A program made the translations under genes and the position numbers. Shown here piece after piece: positions 23,526 to 35,939 of a stretch of 64,000 bases of DNA. Position 1 is the first letter of the stretch. Each line of letters opens with the position of its first letter. The stretch comes from Cocos nucifera (taxonomy: Eukaryota > Streptophyta > Magnoliopsida > Arecales > Arecaceae): the NCBI GenBank assembly GCA_006176705.1, contig QRFJ01001014.1, forward strand, positions 248,001 through 312,000. The letters run 5' to 3'. The notes under the pieces were generated by a model. It was given only the letters and a program-made list of their open reading frames with translations, ran no database searches and was not told the DNA's origin.

Positions 23526-24741
23526 GTCAACAATCTCCTGCACAATTCACATCATCTTCTAATTATTAGGAGATTTGTTCAATCTATGCTAGCCCAACCC
23601 ATCATGTGAGTGAATGTCCTATGACTGCACAGTTTCCACCTTTTATCCAAGAACAAGTCTAAGCTGCTAAGGGCTACCCTAAGCCAGTTAATGATCCATT
23701 TTCAAATTCATATAACTCTGGTTGGAGAAACCATCCCAATTTTTCTTGGAAATCACAACAGGCTCAGGCTCAGACCCAAACTCCATCAGTGCAAAATTAT
23801 TAGAATAGACCTCAATACTAGAACTATACTTATAATAGAGGTCAATCTAGTAAGCCTTTTCAGCCACCACATCATAATTAGCCCTCATACCCACCTCCTC
23901 AACAGACAAATCTAGCTGATGATAGATTTAACCAACTTCAACAATTGATTCTGACTCAACAGCAATCTATCGCTAGGCTAGAAGTTCAAATAGGATAATT
24001 AGTTGAGTCTAACATGAGGAGAAAACTAGATCAACTATTGAGCCTACCACTTTCAAACAACCCACCTAATGTCCACCAACTATCTGGACCAAGTTATCAA
24101 TTTAATGTCTCACTTAAGAATCCCCAATTTGAGAATGCCAAAGTAATTCCTGAACTTAAAAAGTATAGGATTCTTATGGACCCATACCAAGATCAGGTGA
24201 AAGAGGCTAGTATTGATGCTAGCCAAAATAAAAATTTAGAAAAATTGGTTAGTACTGAGACTAACCACATAGAAGAACCCGAGCCAGAAACTAGTACTGA
24301 TATTGGTTCCAGTTTAAATGAGATAGAAATGGAAAGAAAGAGAATAGATGATTTATCCGAGACTTATAAACCTAATGTCCTATTCCCTTCAACCCAAGAA
24401 GTGGTTTTTCTTACAAAAATCAAAAGGCATGTAATGAAGAGTCAACAGAGTTGTTTAAGCAAGATAACATTAATTTACCTCCAGAATTAAAACCACTTTC
24501 TGTCACCATTCCAGCACCCATTGAATCAAACTTAACTCCTAATATAAAAACTCCATTCATGAGTATTTTAGAAGAACAAATAGGAGAAATTTTTAATAAA
24601 CAGGGGTCTGAGAATGGGGTCACAAATTATGTTTCCCTAATTAATAATGAATATATCAATAATGGAATTATAAATCAACTTTCTAAGATTGGCAATCCAA
24701 AACCATTAGAATTTGTCAATCTAATATTTGACACAAGATAG
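23526..24741 (+). pseudogene. gag: A gag, C-terminal part
   Basis: It continues A gag from 6380. A zinc knuckle of the Athila type is visible (about 23574-23615), with the second cysteine read as tyrosine (CSIY...HHVSEC). A Gln/Pro-rich stretch follows, then QQSIARLEVQIG, a long acidic tail (about 24014-24490) containing YKPNVLFPSTQEVVF, and a last open piece to 24741. Stops (TAA, TAG) occur at several Gln codon positions. Nothing like a protease DTG/DSG or polymerase motif follows. Confidence 0.78.
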
Positions 24742-26042
24742 TAAGCTGCATTGTGTCCGACTGAAGACGGTGAACTTAGCGCTTATTGGAAGGCAACCCA
24801 ATATTTAGTTTTCTTTAGTCTAATCTATCTTTTTAGTTGATTTTCTTTTTAGGATAATTTGAATAAGCTGAAGGGAGAGCTCAAATTTTCAAAGGCATGT
24901 GCCGGACCAAAAATATACTGAGTCAGGTGTATTCTTCCATATTCTTTATTACATCCTTTATTTTTTCTTCTCCATTGAAGACAATGTCGATTAAGTTGGA
25001 GGGAGAAAAATAAAAATTTTAAAATTTTAAGTTCTTGAAAAAGTTAGTATTTAGTATTTAGACACCTGATTATGCTTAAAAATTAAATTAAACTAAGCAT
25101 TTTTAAAAAAAAATTAATGCATAGATCAGAGAATCTGTGAGATATTGAGGAATCAAGTATTAAGAAAATTCAATAAAGAATTAAGTCTAGAACATAAAAT
25201 ATTTTCTTTGAGCATTTCTAATTTTTTCTACTAGCATCAAAGAAAAGTCTACTTTTTATAGGCTTGTGTAGGGTAACTATATGTTTCTTCATATAAAAAA
25301 ATTAAATAAAATAGTTTTCATATAAAAAATTAAATAAAATAGTTTTCAAGTACTTCTCACCGAGTAATTAGGCCTCTTTGCCTAAGCAAGCATTGAGTTT
25401 CACATCAAAAGGTGGGAAGGGCAAAGAAGCTCGTTGTAAAGCTAGTCTTAACTCGTAGCCTATTTGATTCGAGCTAGTAAGTTCAAGGGGTACTCTATAC
25501 CTAGTGCCCTAAAGCCAACTGGTTTGAGAGTTATTGACCCAAGACTTGCTACATGGATCAAATAGAAAGCTTAAGGGATTAAGACACTTAATAGTGGTAC
25601 AACATAAAAAAAAAAAATGAAGGGCGGTGTGATATTTGCATTAAAAAGTGGACAATATTTGCATTAAAAAGTGGTACAACATTAAATAATTTTTTCTCGT
25701 TGCCTAAGTAAGCAATGATATTTGCATTAAAAAGCGGACAATATGAAAATAAAAATCAATAAATGAAGGGCGGAAGTAGCAAGACACTTGTCTATATGAA
25801 AGTTTAGACAAATCAAAGATAAAGGTAGGATAATTTAGAAAAAGTTCAGAAAAAATTAATTTTCTTTACTTAATTCTATTGATAAGTATTAATACCCCAA
25901 TGATATATCTCACTTAAGCTCTACTGAATATCAATGACCATTTTGAAAACTGCTCAGATAAAATTCGAAACTCTAAAGTTAAAAGGTATTTAAAACTAAA
26001 TTCTCTCTTTACTCGAGGACGAGCAAGCTTAAGTTGGGGGTG
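24742..26042 (+). other. A 3' non-coding region with tandem duplications and polypurine tract
   Basis: About 1.3 kb without coding signal. A 29-bp AT-rich unit is duplicated in tandem at 25290-25347. The string ATTTGCATTAAAAAGTGG occurs at about 25634, 25657 and (with GCGG) 25721, between two copies of AATGAAGGGCGG. Two Athila-like purine tracts are seen: AAGTTGGAGGGAG near 24993 and, next to the 3' LTR, AAGTTGGGGGTG (26031-26042). Confidence 0.6.
26030..26042 (+). promoter_or_regulatory. A polypurine tract
   Basis: TAAGTTGGGGGTG directly before the TGATAAG start of the 3' LTR, preceded by CTCGAGGACGAGCAAG, a context typical of Athila and Tat elements. Confidence 0.8.
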
Positions 26043-27700
26043 TGATAAGTACCATAAATTTACTTATAAAAACATCAATTTATCAATTAATTTATACTTA
26101 TTTTTAAGAATTAATAATTAATTGATACATATTTTTAAGAAATTTATATTTTTATTAATTAAAAAAATTAATTAAAAAATAATAAAAATAAAAAAATAAA
26201 ATTTTAATATCAATCGAAAGAGCTTATTTTTTTGATCACAACAAAATAAGTTTTAAGCAAAATAAAGCTAAAACAAAAAAGATATAAATTTTTAAAGAAA
26301 TAAAATAAAAAATTTAAATGAAAAAAATAACATACGGCTAAGCCGGCTTAAACCGCCACGCTGCAGCAGTTGGCGCATCCAAACGCGTCGAGCTAAGCCA
26401 ACCAAGCTGGTGCGCCAAGCTAGCCACGCTAGTCGACTCAAGCCGCAGAAGTCGCCAGCCGGTCCACGATCTAGGTGTGGATCATCAGCTCAGTAGACAC
26501 CGACGAATCATGGTGCGACACGTGGTGGATCTAGACCCTTAAAGGGTTCACAAAAAATCAATCGTGGTCTACAGGATAAAAAGGTAATTTCGCATCAAAG
26601 CAGCGAGCACTGATTGGTTGCGATGTATGGTGCAGCTGATCCATGCGGTCCATGGGAACAGTAATTGCACGATCGGACGGCCGCGATAGCTTGCAGTCAA
26701 GATCAAACGATTGTGGTTATTTTCAGATTTGATTCAACTTCAGACTTCACATGGATTACCATCCAATGGCAGCGCTCGATCCAGAGGATGATTTGATGGT
26801 CCATAATGCTCCTGGCAGTGATCAGGACTCCCGACGTACGATCAGCGGCCAGATTTCCTCCATCAATGCGCGATTGAACGGCCAAAATTTAATCCGACCT
26901 GATCTGGGTTGATACACATCCAATTTTGATGATTTTTGGATCGTTGGATTTCTATTGATGGCCAGATTTCATCTAGAGTAGCAGAATTCATCTAGAACTC
27001 CTTTTAATCCAATTTTTATTCAAATTTTTTCATATTTTGATGATCAAAGAGCTCCTTAGTCCCACATTGCCCAAAAGAAAACTCTCCAGCCCTCCTAGCT
27101 TTACAAAAAGGACCCTAGGCCTCTAGAAATCGACATCTTCGGTCAAGGTGAAGCTTTGGTACAGGATGAAGCTAGGCTCTGGATTAATGGCTGCTTCGAG
27201 GCAGCTGGTGCTGAGAGAAAAAGCTGAGCTTCTACACCATCTTTCCACCCATGCCGATCTAAGATCAGAGATCAGGCTATTTTATTTTATTTTATTTTCT
27301 TTTTAAATTTTATGTATTTAAATTATAAAATTTTAATTAATAAAAATTTTATTATTGCACTTTAATTTCAGCTTTTTATTGTAATTTAATTTTTGCATTT
27401 TAATTATTACTTTTTATTTTTCTATAAGTAGATGCTAAGATCTAACTAGTAGATCTTAGTACCAAGTTTACTTTTCTACATAATTTAATTTTCACTTTGC
27501 AATTTTAATTTCTGACTTCAAATTCTATTTCCAAATCCTTTTCTTTTCTTTTAAAAAAATCAAAGATTTCAAATCCAAAAATACTACCTTCCCTATGGAT
27601 TCGATTCGACTCACTACTATCTACATATTTTTAATTATTTTAAAAAGTCGAATTAAATTGATAAACAAGGTATCTTAACGACTACATCACATTCCTATCA
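26043..27700 (+). repeat. A 3' LTR
   Basis: 1658 bp, TGATAAGTACC...CCTATCA, matching 2639-4306 throughout with scattered differences. The TATA box position is altered (TTACAAAAAG at 27101-27110). Confidence 0.93.
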
Positions 27701-28590
27701 ACATCTTTCTTGAAATATTTTGCTTGATATTAACTTCAAAAGATTCAAGAAGAGCATTTTTCAAATTCAATTTTCAAAATCAATCAATTGGAACAAAGTA
27801 TAAATGTTCATCAATAAATTCTCTTTTAAGATCAAAAAAGTAATTTAATTGATGATCAAAAAGGATATTCAAATCAATTTGGAAGATAAAAAATCAATCA
27901 ATTGGGGATATGATAATCAATCAAATCAAATGAGATTAAATCAAAATTAGGTCAAGGGAAAACTAAATAAAGGCTCTATGATTTTAGTTCAACTGGTAAA
28001 TTTTCAAATCCTTAAAGACTAAACTAGGATGCAATGCATATAAATCAAGCACTTAAATTTTATGATTGAATGACTTATCTTTTAGTGCTTATTTCATACA
28101 CATTTTAGGAGAATTTTGATAATCTAGCATCTTATGTGGATTGTCAAAACTTAGCTTATTTATCATTTTTGTATTCAAATAGATTCATAGACAATCATGC
28201 TTGTAATAACTTAGATTTCTTAAATAATTAAAGATTAAAGTAGTATGATACAAAGGATTGAACCAGCATGCTGAATTTAGAATAAAATAATAAGCTTAAA
28301 ATATAATCAACATGCTATACTAGTTTTGATCAATATATCAAACTTTCAGTTCATGGAGTATGATCATTCTAAGCAATGATAAATCATCAAAATTAATCAA
28401 ACATACTCAATAATTATGCTAATTGATAATCAAAATATATTTAGCAAACAATGATGACATAATGTGAGAAAAATTTAGATTTTACCAAATATTATCATCC
28501 ATCTAATTTTATTTCTAAGGCATCCATCCATAATATTTTTCTCTTTTCATTCCATTGGATCCTTGGTATACCTGCAATATCATTTGCTAG
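27701..28590 (-). other. D1 3' non-coding region, second part
   Basis: AT-rich sequence of the same character as 842-2638, continuing D1 beyond insertion A. I see no gene. Somewhere near 28490-28590 the sequence changes from this region to the gag-protease linker, marking the deletion that removed pol. Confidence 0.5.
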
Positions 28591-30366
28591 TCTTTGGTAC
28601 CCAAGTCATCTTGGGTCTATGAATGTTAGAGCACATGGTTTCTTTTGAAATCTAAATTTATTTAATTAAGGTTTGGCCAATTCTTTTAAAATTACACTCC
28701 AAAATTTTATGGCCAATTTGATTACACTTAAAATATTTAATTATATGATTTTTAATTGGAAGTATTATGAAAATATTTTTAGTATTTTGCTATTTTCTTA
28801 AAGTATTAAAATTGGTTTCTACTTTATTAAAAATAGTTCCATTGGTTTTTACTATAGATTAAAAATTTTGAAAGCTAATTGTAAACTTTTCAGCTATAGA
28901 TTTCAAAATCTCAACTTCTCTTCTTAATTTCTTATTTTCTTCCAAAAGTACTTTCTTATCTTTTAGAAGATTTCCATTTTCTTCTAGAAAAAAATTTAAA
29001 TTTTTATATTTCTTTTTCAGCTCAATATTTTTATTAACTAAGGATTTTTTAGATTTTACTATATTCTTCTTTTTCTTAGTTAGAGTTTCAATTTATTCTA
29101 AGAAATCTTTCTTTTCTTTGACCAAAGAATTTATTTCTTTTAAAAGTTCTTCTTTTTCACTCAAAAAATTATTCTTTTCATTAGCCAAAAGAAGGTTAGA
29201 CTTTTTGAGCTCTTTATTTTTCAGTCTTAATTTTTTGAATTCATCTATTAAGTCATTAAAGACTTCAAACAATTCATCAAATATAAACTCGAAGAAGTTT
29301 TCAGAATTTACCTCATTCTCAATGGCCATGAGACAAAGATTTGCCGCTTCCTCTTTCTCATCCGAGCTTGAAGTATCACTATCTTCCCAAATTTCTAGCA
29401 TAGCTCTTTTCTTGGTTCTTTTAAGGTGCTTTTTAAGTAAAGAACAATCTAGCTTGTAATGTTCTATTTTATTTCAATTATAGCAAGTGAGACTTTTTTT
29501 TTCTTTTTTTTCTTCCTTTTCTTTCTTCTTCATACTTTTCTTCATGAGAAACTTCTTGAATTTGCTTGCGAGTAGCTTCATGTTCTCATCATCATCTTCA
29601 CTCTTTTCTTCATCTTCTTCTTCCTCAGACTCATAACTTTTTTTATATTATGTAGTGGATTTGAAGGCAATGGTCTTCATTTTTCTTGGCTCTTCTTTTT
29701 CTTCTTTTTGAGCCATGTTCAACTCATGAGTCATGAGTGAACCCATCAATTCTTCTAGGAATAACTTGGTAAGATCTTTCGCTTCTTGTATAGCTATCAT
29801 CTTTGCTTTCCATTCTTTTGGCAAAAACCTTAAAATCTTGTAAACAAGTTCATAGTTAGTATAGATTTTGCCAAGATCATTTAAAGCATTGATAATATCA
29901 GTAAATTTGAAAAGTATTTTAGAAATAGACTCATGTTTATCCATTTTAAATATTTCATATTTATGAACAAGTAAATTAATTTTAGACTCCTTAACTTGGC
30001 TTGTTCCTTCATGAGTTACTTCTATTTTTTTTTTCAAATTTCTTTAGCTAATGTACATGTAGATATTCTATTAAATTCATGTACATCAAGAGAGTAATAA
30101 AGAATATTGATGGCTTTACAATTTAATTGAGCCATCTTCTTATCAAATTCGTTCCAATATTTTTTTGGTTTGGGAATTGACAAACCATTATTTTCAATTA
30201 TGGGTGTATGTGTTCCTCTAATTATGACTCTGCACATACCATAATCTAAAGTTTGTATGAAAATTTTCATTCTAACTTTCTAAAATGTATAATTTATGCC
30301 ATTAAATAGTGGTGGTTTAGATATGGATTGGCCTTTAGCAAATGATGAACCAAATGGGGTTGCCAT
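28591..30366 (-). pseudogene. gag: D1 gag (Sirevirus-type), broken
   Basis: Read on the minus strand from the ATG at 30366-30364. The N-terminus has PPLFNGINYTF, then after a stop RMKIFIQTLDYGMC, KKMAQLNCKAINIL and, in the next frame, VTHEGTSQVKESKINLL, all typical of Sirevirus Gag. An acidic and lysine-rich region follows, then a zinc knuckle whose second Cys codon is TGA (about 29470), and a long coiled-coil tail rich in Lys, Glu and Leu (29401-28870). The last recognisable piece is a WVPKTSK linker near 28600. At least three frame changes or stops interrupt it. Confidence 0.82.
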
Positions 30367-30410
30367 GATCTTTTACTCTTTAACCACTAGGTTAACAATC
30401 AAATATTAGA

Positions 30411-30433
30411 GCGCCTATTTCGATACCAATTAT
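30411..30433 (-). promoter_or_regulatory. D1 primer binding site (minus strand)
   Basis: On the minus strand, just after the LTR, ATTGGTATCGAAATAGG resembles the Copia initiator-Met site TGGTATCAGAGC with decay after the first seven bases. Confidence 0.55.
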
Positions 30434-31962
30434 TGCCCAAAAATAGCAACCCAAGAAGGGGGGATGGATGAATTGAGTTCTTTTAAAATTTTAGTTAAAT
30501 TTAAAATCTCTAAATAAGTATGTACTCCAAATTAAACTAGCTAGAATATTTATGGTGAATATGTAATATATAGCCATGAAATTAAAAGCAATGAGATAAT
30601 GCAAGTATGTAAAATAAATAAGTAATGCAAGAAAATAAACCAAGCAATCACACCACAAAGATAAAAAGATTTATAGTGGTTTGGAGTAACCGGCTCCTAC
30701 GTCCATTTTTCAAGTTTTTCTTAAGAATTATACTATAATCTATTCTTGATTACAGTGTATTTATTTTCTCGGGCTCACAAATAAATCTAGTTGATTTTCT
30801 CAGGAGCACCAACCAAAATCTTACACCATTAATTTTTTGGATTCATTAACAATCTAGTTGGTTTTTTGGGCTTACTAACCAAAACCTACAAGATCCAATT
30901 TTGGGCTTGGACAAGCCTAATTCTCAAGTTTCTTTCCTTTAAAGAAACTTGCAAAGAAAACAAAAATACAAGAATGAAAGTTTCAGCTCAAAATAAAAAT
31001 AGAGTTTAAACTCTTTAAATCCTGAAGAAGAAGCTAAAGGATTGCTCTTTTGATGCTTCACTTCTCTTCATATGATGCGTAAGAGGTTGTGCTAGATGTT
31101 GAAGAAGCTATCTCTTGAAAGCCCTCTGATTTCATTACTTGGTTCCTCTTTATTCTCTCTTCTTTTGATATGCAATAAAGCTCACTTAAATCTAGAAATA
31201 ATTTCTCTTTTAATCCTACTTAATCTTACTTCTAAATTAATTTTCTACCTTTAAATACCCTTGGAGATGATTGGAGAGTGAGTTCTAGCCATTGGAAGCT
31301 CTGAAATAGCCATTGGAGATAAAAAATAATCATTGGAAAGATTATAGAAACTAGTCGTTAAAGGCTGTCAAACTCCATCGAGCTAGCTCAAATTTGGCTT
31401 AGAGATGGCTCAGTTGATAGAGCCAGCTCGATTTTGTCTAGAGCTGGCTTGAACTGCAGAGTAGAAAAATTAATTTTTTGTCACCCTAAGAGAGCGGGCT
31501 CGGATCCAAATTGAGCTGGCTTGAATAGCAAAATAGAAAAATACCTTTTTTACCATTCTAAGAGAGCTGGCTCATATCAATATAGAGCTGGCTTAACTAC
31601 ATGCCAAATCAAAGTATCAATCCTATTTTGTGCGAGAATTTGCTCTATTCTTGGGTAGGTCGGCTTTAAACTTTTCAACTTCATTTTTTTTCATTGTTTG
31701 ATTTTCCAAACTTGAATTTCTTAATCCTAAATCTTCCAAATGATATTTATTTCTTTCTCTTTTATTTTCTTTATGATGAGTCATCCAAATTTATGAAATC
31801 TTGTTCTTTTAAGTGCTTTGGCTTGACATCTTGAGATCATTTCTTCCAAAGATAATTTTTTTAGTGTGAGCATTTGAGAAATCCTATATTCAATCTTAAA
31901 ATACATGATTAATAACATTTTTACTCAATATTTTGTGATTATCAAAATAAAACATAGGGTCA
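30434..31962 (-). repeat. D1 5' LTR
   Basis: 1529 bp from TGCCCAAAAATAGC to ...AGGGTCA in plus coordinates, with the last 840 bp matching 1-841. Positions 31378-31600 contain the same GAGCTGGCTC-type motif cluster as the 3' LTR. The 48 bp after it (31963-32010) are unassigned flanking sequence. Confidence 0.85.
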
Positions 31963-32010
31963 ATAGCATCTTTTCTTCCTGCATAATAAGTTTGTGCAAT
32001 TTGTTTGAGC

Positions 32011-33061
32011 TGTTGAAATCTGGCACCTCGAGATTAAATCCATAATAAGCCAAGAATGAGATTCAGGAGCCACGAGAAAGATCAGCCAACATACAGTCAG
32101 GCTGGCTCGATACGCAGTCAAGCTAGCTCGGGGTGAGATCTAGCTAGCTCGAGATGGATTCGAGTCAGCTCTCTCAAGCAGAGAGAAAGCAGTGCTCGGG
32201 TGAGATGTAGTCGAGCTAGCTCAGCTTCTGATGGAGCTGGCTCCATTGAGATAAAAAGCATGATGGCGAACAATGCATGGGCATGCAAGCGAAAGTCTTT
32301 TCATAGGTCTACAACCCCTAACTTATGGATCAGGTCTATTCATGAGGTCTATGGAGCTATTATGCTATCCAGTGGCCAGGAGAGCACATGGAAGTTGATC
32401 GAATGGCTATTAGGATGATTAGAGCTTATAAGAAAGCTTGACGACCTAAGAAGTTGGAGAGTCTTAGGAAAAATCTCTTAAGTGGTGTAGAGATAAGACA
32501 GGGAGCACTGAAGTATTGTAGTAATACCTACTTAAGGCACGGGGGTTGAGAAAGGCTCGATGGTGTAGTAGCCGAGGAGGGTATATCAACTGAGAATGCC
32601 AGGGGCTTCTTAGGCCAGGCCTTAGGAAGAGCTAGAGATCTCAGGACATGCTAGGAGCATTAAGAAGGCTAGGAGTGTCTTAGAACAGTGGGGTTGCCTA
32701 AGGACAGAGGCTGGGGATTGATGTAGAGGCTGAGAGTCTCATAGATTATCTAAGGATGTCGAGGATCCTAGATTAGTAGATCTATGAGGAAGATTTTCTT
32801 GGGATTACTTTGAGAGCATTGTATGGGTAAGTGCTTCTAGATTAAGAGAGAGGGTTGGTGAGTTGAGATTGTATCTCTTTTGTTATTCTTTCTTGGTAGT
32901 GAAGCATTGCATGTCTATGGATGTCGGCACTTGGGCCGAACCACTATGATTGTGTTTGTTTGTCTTCTTCTATCTTTCTATAGCAATAGGTGGTGCCATA
33001 TCTCCTACAGATGATTTTGCATGGATGATTTGTGTTTCATAGTTGATGAATCAATCCTAAT
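32011..33061 (+). repeat. E 5' LTR
   Basis: Starts TGTTGAAATCTGG and ends near CCTAATA before the primer site. It matches 39217-40286. Positions 32097-32240 hold a cluster of GCTGGCTCG/GAGCTAGCTC motifs. Confidence 0.85.
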
Positions 33062-33147
33062 AGTGGTATCGGAGCCAGGAGGAGCCAGGTTGTACCTAAG
33101 ATTGTTGTAGTGGTGATCAAGTTAGATGATGGCACTACTACAAAAAA

Positions 33148-33540
33148 GGGCTATGGCAGTGGTTCGTAACTGCTGCCATAGCCCAAAAAATCGCTGCCAT
33201 AGGCTATGGCAGCGGTTATTTAACCACTGCTACTGAAGCCATCGCTGTAGCTCTATGGTAGCGGTTTTTGCAGCGGTTATTTGAACCACTATCATAGATA
33301 GCCTATTGTAGTAGTTTATAAATCGCTACAATAGATCGACCTATAGCAGCGATTATGTAGCCGCTGCCATAGGTTATCTATAGTAGCGATTATATAACTA
33401 CTGTCATAGATAATCTATCGCAGTAGTTTCTTAACCACTGCCATAGATCTAATATAGCAGTTGACATCATTTACACCATGGACCTATGGCAGCGATTGGC
33501 ATGGATATGGCAGCGGTTATAAAATCACTATCGTAGATCT
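33148..33540. repeat. CACTA left subterminal repeat array
   Basis: Repeated units based on CTATGGCAGCGGTTA and its complement TAACCGCTGCCATAG, often facing each other about 10 bases apart. The outermost is a hairpin with a 12-bp perfect stem, GGGCTATGGCAG...CTGCCATAGCCC (33148-33184). Such arrays normally bind the element's TNPA-like protein. Confidence 0.8.
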
Positions 33541-33699
33541 TGAATAATTAAAAAAATTAAAATTTTTATTTTTTTTATAGTTTACCTGATAAATATAGAT
33601 ATATAACATGAGAAAATATAATAAACATAAAAAATATTTTAAAATACTAAAATTTTATTATCGAATAAAATCTATTATAATATTTTTTTAAAAAATAAA

Positions 33700-35447
33700 A
33701 TACATCAAAAGTCTCCTAAATCTATATCATCGTTGTCGTCACCGAAAGCCGAAGCTGGAGTCGAAGCTAGAGCTGGTGCTGGAGTTGGAGTTAGAGCTGG
33801 AATGCGGGCCAACATATCCTCAAAACTCGTGACTTCAAAATGCACGTTGAGTGTCGACATCATGTCTCTCACGATATCCTCTAGATGAGATGTGCGCTCC
33901 TCAGCCCGATCTGCCCACGTCGCAGCATGATCTGCCCGTGCTAACGCCTCCTCAAGCTCCTCCCGATTGACGACACCGAAAGTCTATGAGGAGATGCTCA
34001 CCTCGGACTAGTAGCTCATCGACATGTGTCCGGGCCTGCATTGGATCCTCCTAAAGTGCTTAGGCCCCAAGACCTGAGATAGATGGTCATGGGGCCCAAA
34101 GGTATCCGGGCCCTCACTCATGAGTGCATCTAACTTATTCTGTAATTATAAATTTAAATAAAATTTTATAAAAAATGCTATAATATTAATCATATATACT
34201 AATATATTTAATACTAACAAAAATATGTCCGATCGTGGCATTCATCGGCCTGCCCATCTCGTCCATGCGGTTGGATCGAAAGATCTCACTATGGTTGGAC
34301 ATCACTCCATCTCTCATCAGCTATAACAAAAAATAAATTTATCAAAAAGATGATAAAAAATATGAATTTAATTTATCTAGTAAGATTTAGAATTAATTAT
34401 CTCTCTATGCACACGATTGGCCATAGACTCGCAGCCTAGAGTGTGCGTATACTCCTGGACTGCATGGTTCTCCTAGTTCTGATGGAAGATAGTCTAACAA
34501 GTATTCAAATAAATAATAAATATTTAATTAAAATTTTAAGTATATTAAAAAATTTAAAAGTTAAAAATTTTATCTCGAACTCCTAGTTCTTTTAGTGTCT
34601 AACCATCCTCTCCCACTAACTCGGAGGATAGTCCTGTATCTAGGGAATAAGCTCCTCCGGAGTATCTCGTTAGTGCTCGAGCTATCCTCTATGGAGCTTG
34701 ACCTTGTAACCCTGGTATAACTTCTCGATCTTCCTCAGTCGGGCATCTCGAGCCCTCTCGTGATCGGGGAAGTCGTACCTTTTCTGTACAAAGTTATCAA
34801 AAATTAGTTACAAAATTATTCTAATCAAACATATATTGTGTAAACATATAAAATGCATAAACATAAGTAAGATACGTGTACTTACCCATATCTCCTCTCA
34901 TACCCGATTTTTGATGGCAGCATCCATCAAATACTAGTCTCTGGGCTCTACGGGAATGATGTCCGACTGCCTCACAAGTACTCTAAAAAAGGAATGCATC
35001 TCCCGCATGATCTCCCCTATTGGTCTCCTCTCCGCATCGTAATAGACCATCACCTGATGCTGGTGGTTCCACACGTGTGCCATACATGTGGGACCATGAA
35101 ATATTTGGCTGGATGATGCACCTACAATGCAAATACGTTATGCAAATATATAAATGTACAAATACTATATAAAAAATAAAGTTGTGTTAATATAATAAAA
35201 ATGTACACTCAGATGCCTGCGTAGTAGCATGTATCTTAGATATGGGCGATGGTAGAGGCTCAACTATCAGTGGAGTAGATGCCGTCGGTGGAGTAGATAT
35301 CATCGATGGAATAGATGTCGATGGTGGAGGTTTCTGAGCAATCGATGTTGAGGTGGATGGAGTATGCTCTGACTGCTCCTCGGATGCTGAACTACATGTA
35401 ATCCGTCGAGGGGCAGGGGTGAAAGCTAGATGGTATTTCGGTGCCAT
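33700..35447 (-). pseudogene. Ptta/En/Spm plant transposase-like gene, degraded
   Basis: Read on the minus strand. A Ser/Thr/Pro-rich N-terminus starts MAPKYHLAFTP at 35447. Later pieces include VMVYYDAERRPIG and HSFFRVLVRQSDIIP (about 35060-34970), YDFPDHERARDARLRK (about 34780-34735), NHSEIFRSNRMDEMGRP (about 34300-34250) and a C-terminal helical stretch with an Ala/Pro-rich end (about 33960-33720). This order resembles the plant Ptta/En/Spm family, thought to act with the CACTA transposase. AT-rich gaps between the pieces (for example 34790-34880 and 34490-34570) look like introns. Several stops interrupt the exons. Confidence 0.65.
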
Positions 35448-35939
35448 CGTGATCTACAACGTTAATGAACATTAATCAATATAACATGTTGAACAATAAT
35501 ATTAGTATAGCATCAATAAATAGTCTCTAATATGTACACTAATCAATTGATAGGTCTATCGTTATGCAATGCAATAAACAAAAACAACAAGATATAAACA
35601 TTCAGAAAATATTATGCAATAAATTCTACAACATGAATTACATTCATAAATAATTAAGGATGAGCAATAGTCGTAGATCCGATCTCTTATGCGAACTTTG
35701 GTGTTAATCTAGAAATCTGAAAGAAGAACAAAGTAGATGATGGTGGCACCTTAGGGCTTAAAGTTGGAACCTTAGAGAGATATATCAAATTCTATTCGCT
35801 TAGAAGTCGAGCCAGCTCCATGCCTGAGACAGCCGACTTCGTGAAAGACATCCGACTCGGATCCTCTCCCAACTCACTTGATCATGGCCCAAGTCGGCTC
35901 GACTGCATATTCGAGCCAGCTTGGCTGTGTACCATCCCC

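Larger units (their letters stand above)
2639..27700 (+). mobile_element. A: Athila-like Gypsy LTR retrotransposon, gag only
   Basis: Two direct LTRs (2639-4306 and 26043-27700), both starting TGATAAGTACC and ending in TATCA, flank a tRNA-Asp-type primer site, a long leader, an Athila-type gag and a G-rich polypurine tract. With the nested insertion 6381-23520 removed, the interior is only about 4.6 kb and holds gag but no protease, reverse transcriptase or integrase that I can see. It would therefore depend on enzymes from elsewhere. The five bases on either side (ATAGT and ACATC) do not form a clear target duplication. Confidence 0.88.
1..31962 (-). mobile_element. D1: Sirevirus-like Copia LTR retrotransposon, deleted, split by A
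   Basis: Two matching LTRs in direct orientation (1-841, cut by the window edge, and 30434-31962) flank a gag remnant read on the minus strand. Its own interior is 842-2638 plus 27701-30433; the 25 kb between these is the later insertion A. The gag type with a long coiled-coil tail, the polypurine tract next to a TTTGATGATGACAAA-type motif and the long AT-rich non-coding 3' region fit Sireviruses. No protease, integrase, reverse transcriptase or RNase H is visible, so pol was deleted. The left end, and hence the target duplication, lies outside the window. Confidence 0.8.

Noticed and set aside
2634..27705. Target-site duplication for A
   Set aside because: ATAGT before and ACATC after the element agree at only two of five positions, too weak to call.
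29118..29459. 113-codon open frame on the plus strand
   Set aside because: It mirrors the Lys/Glu-rich coiled-coil tail of D1 gag on the minus strand (Ser/Phe-rich translation).
33148..33540. CRISPR-like regularly spaced repeats
   Set aside because: Units are palindromic, variable, in both orientations and bounded by CACTA ends; the window is plant DNA.
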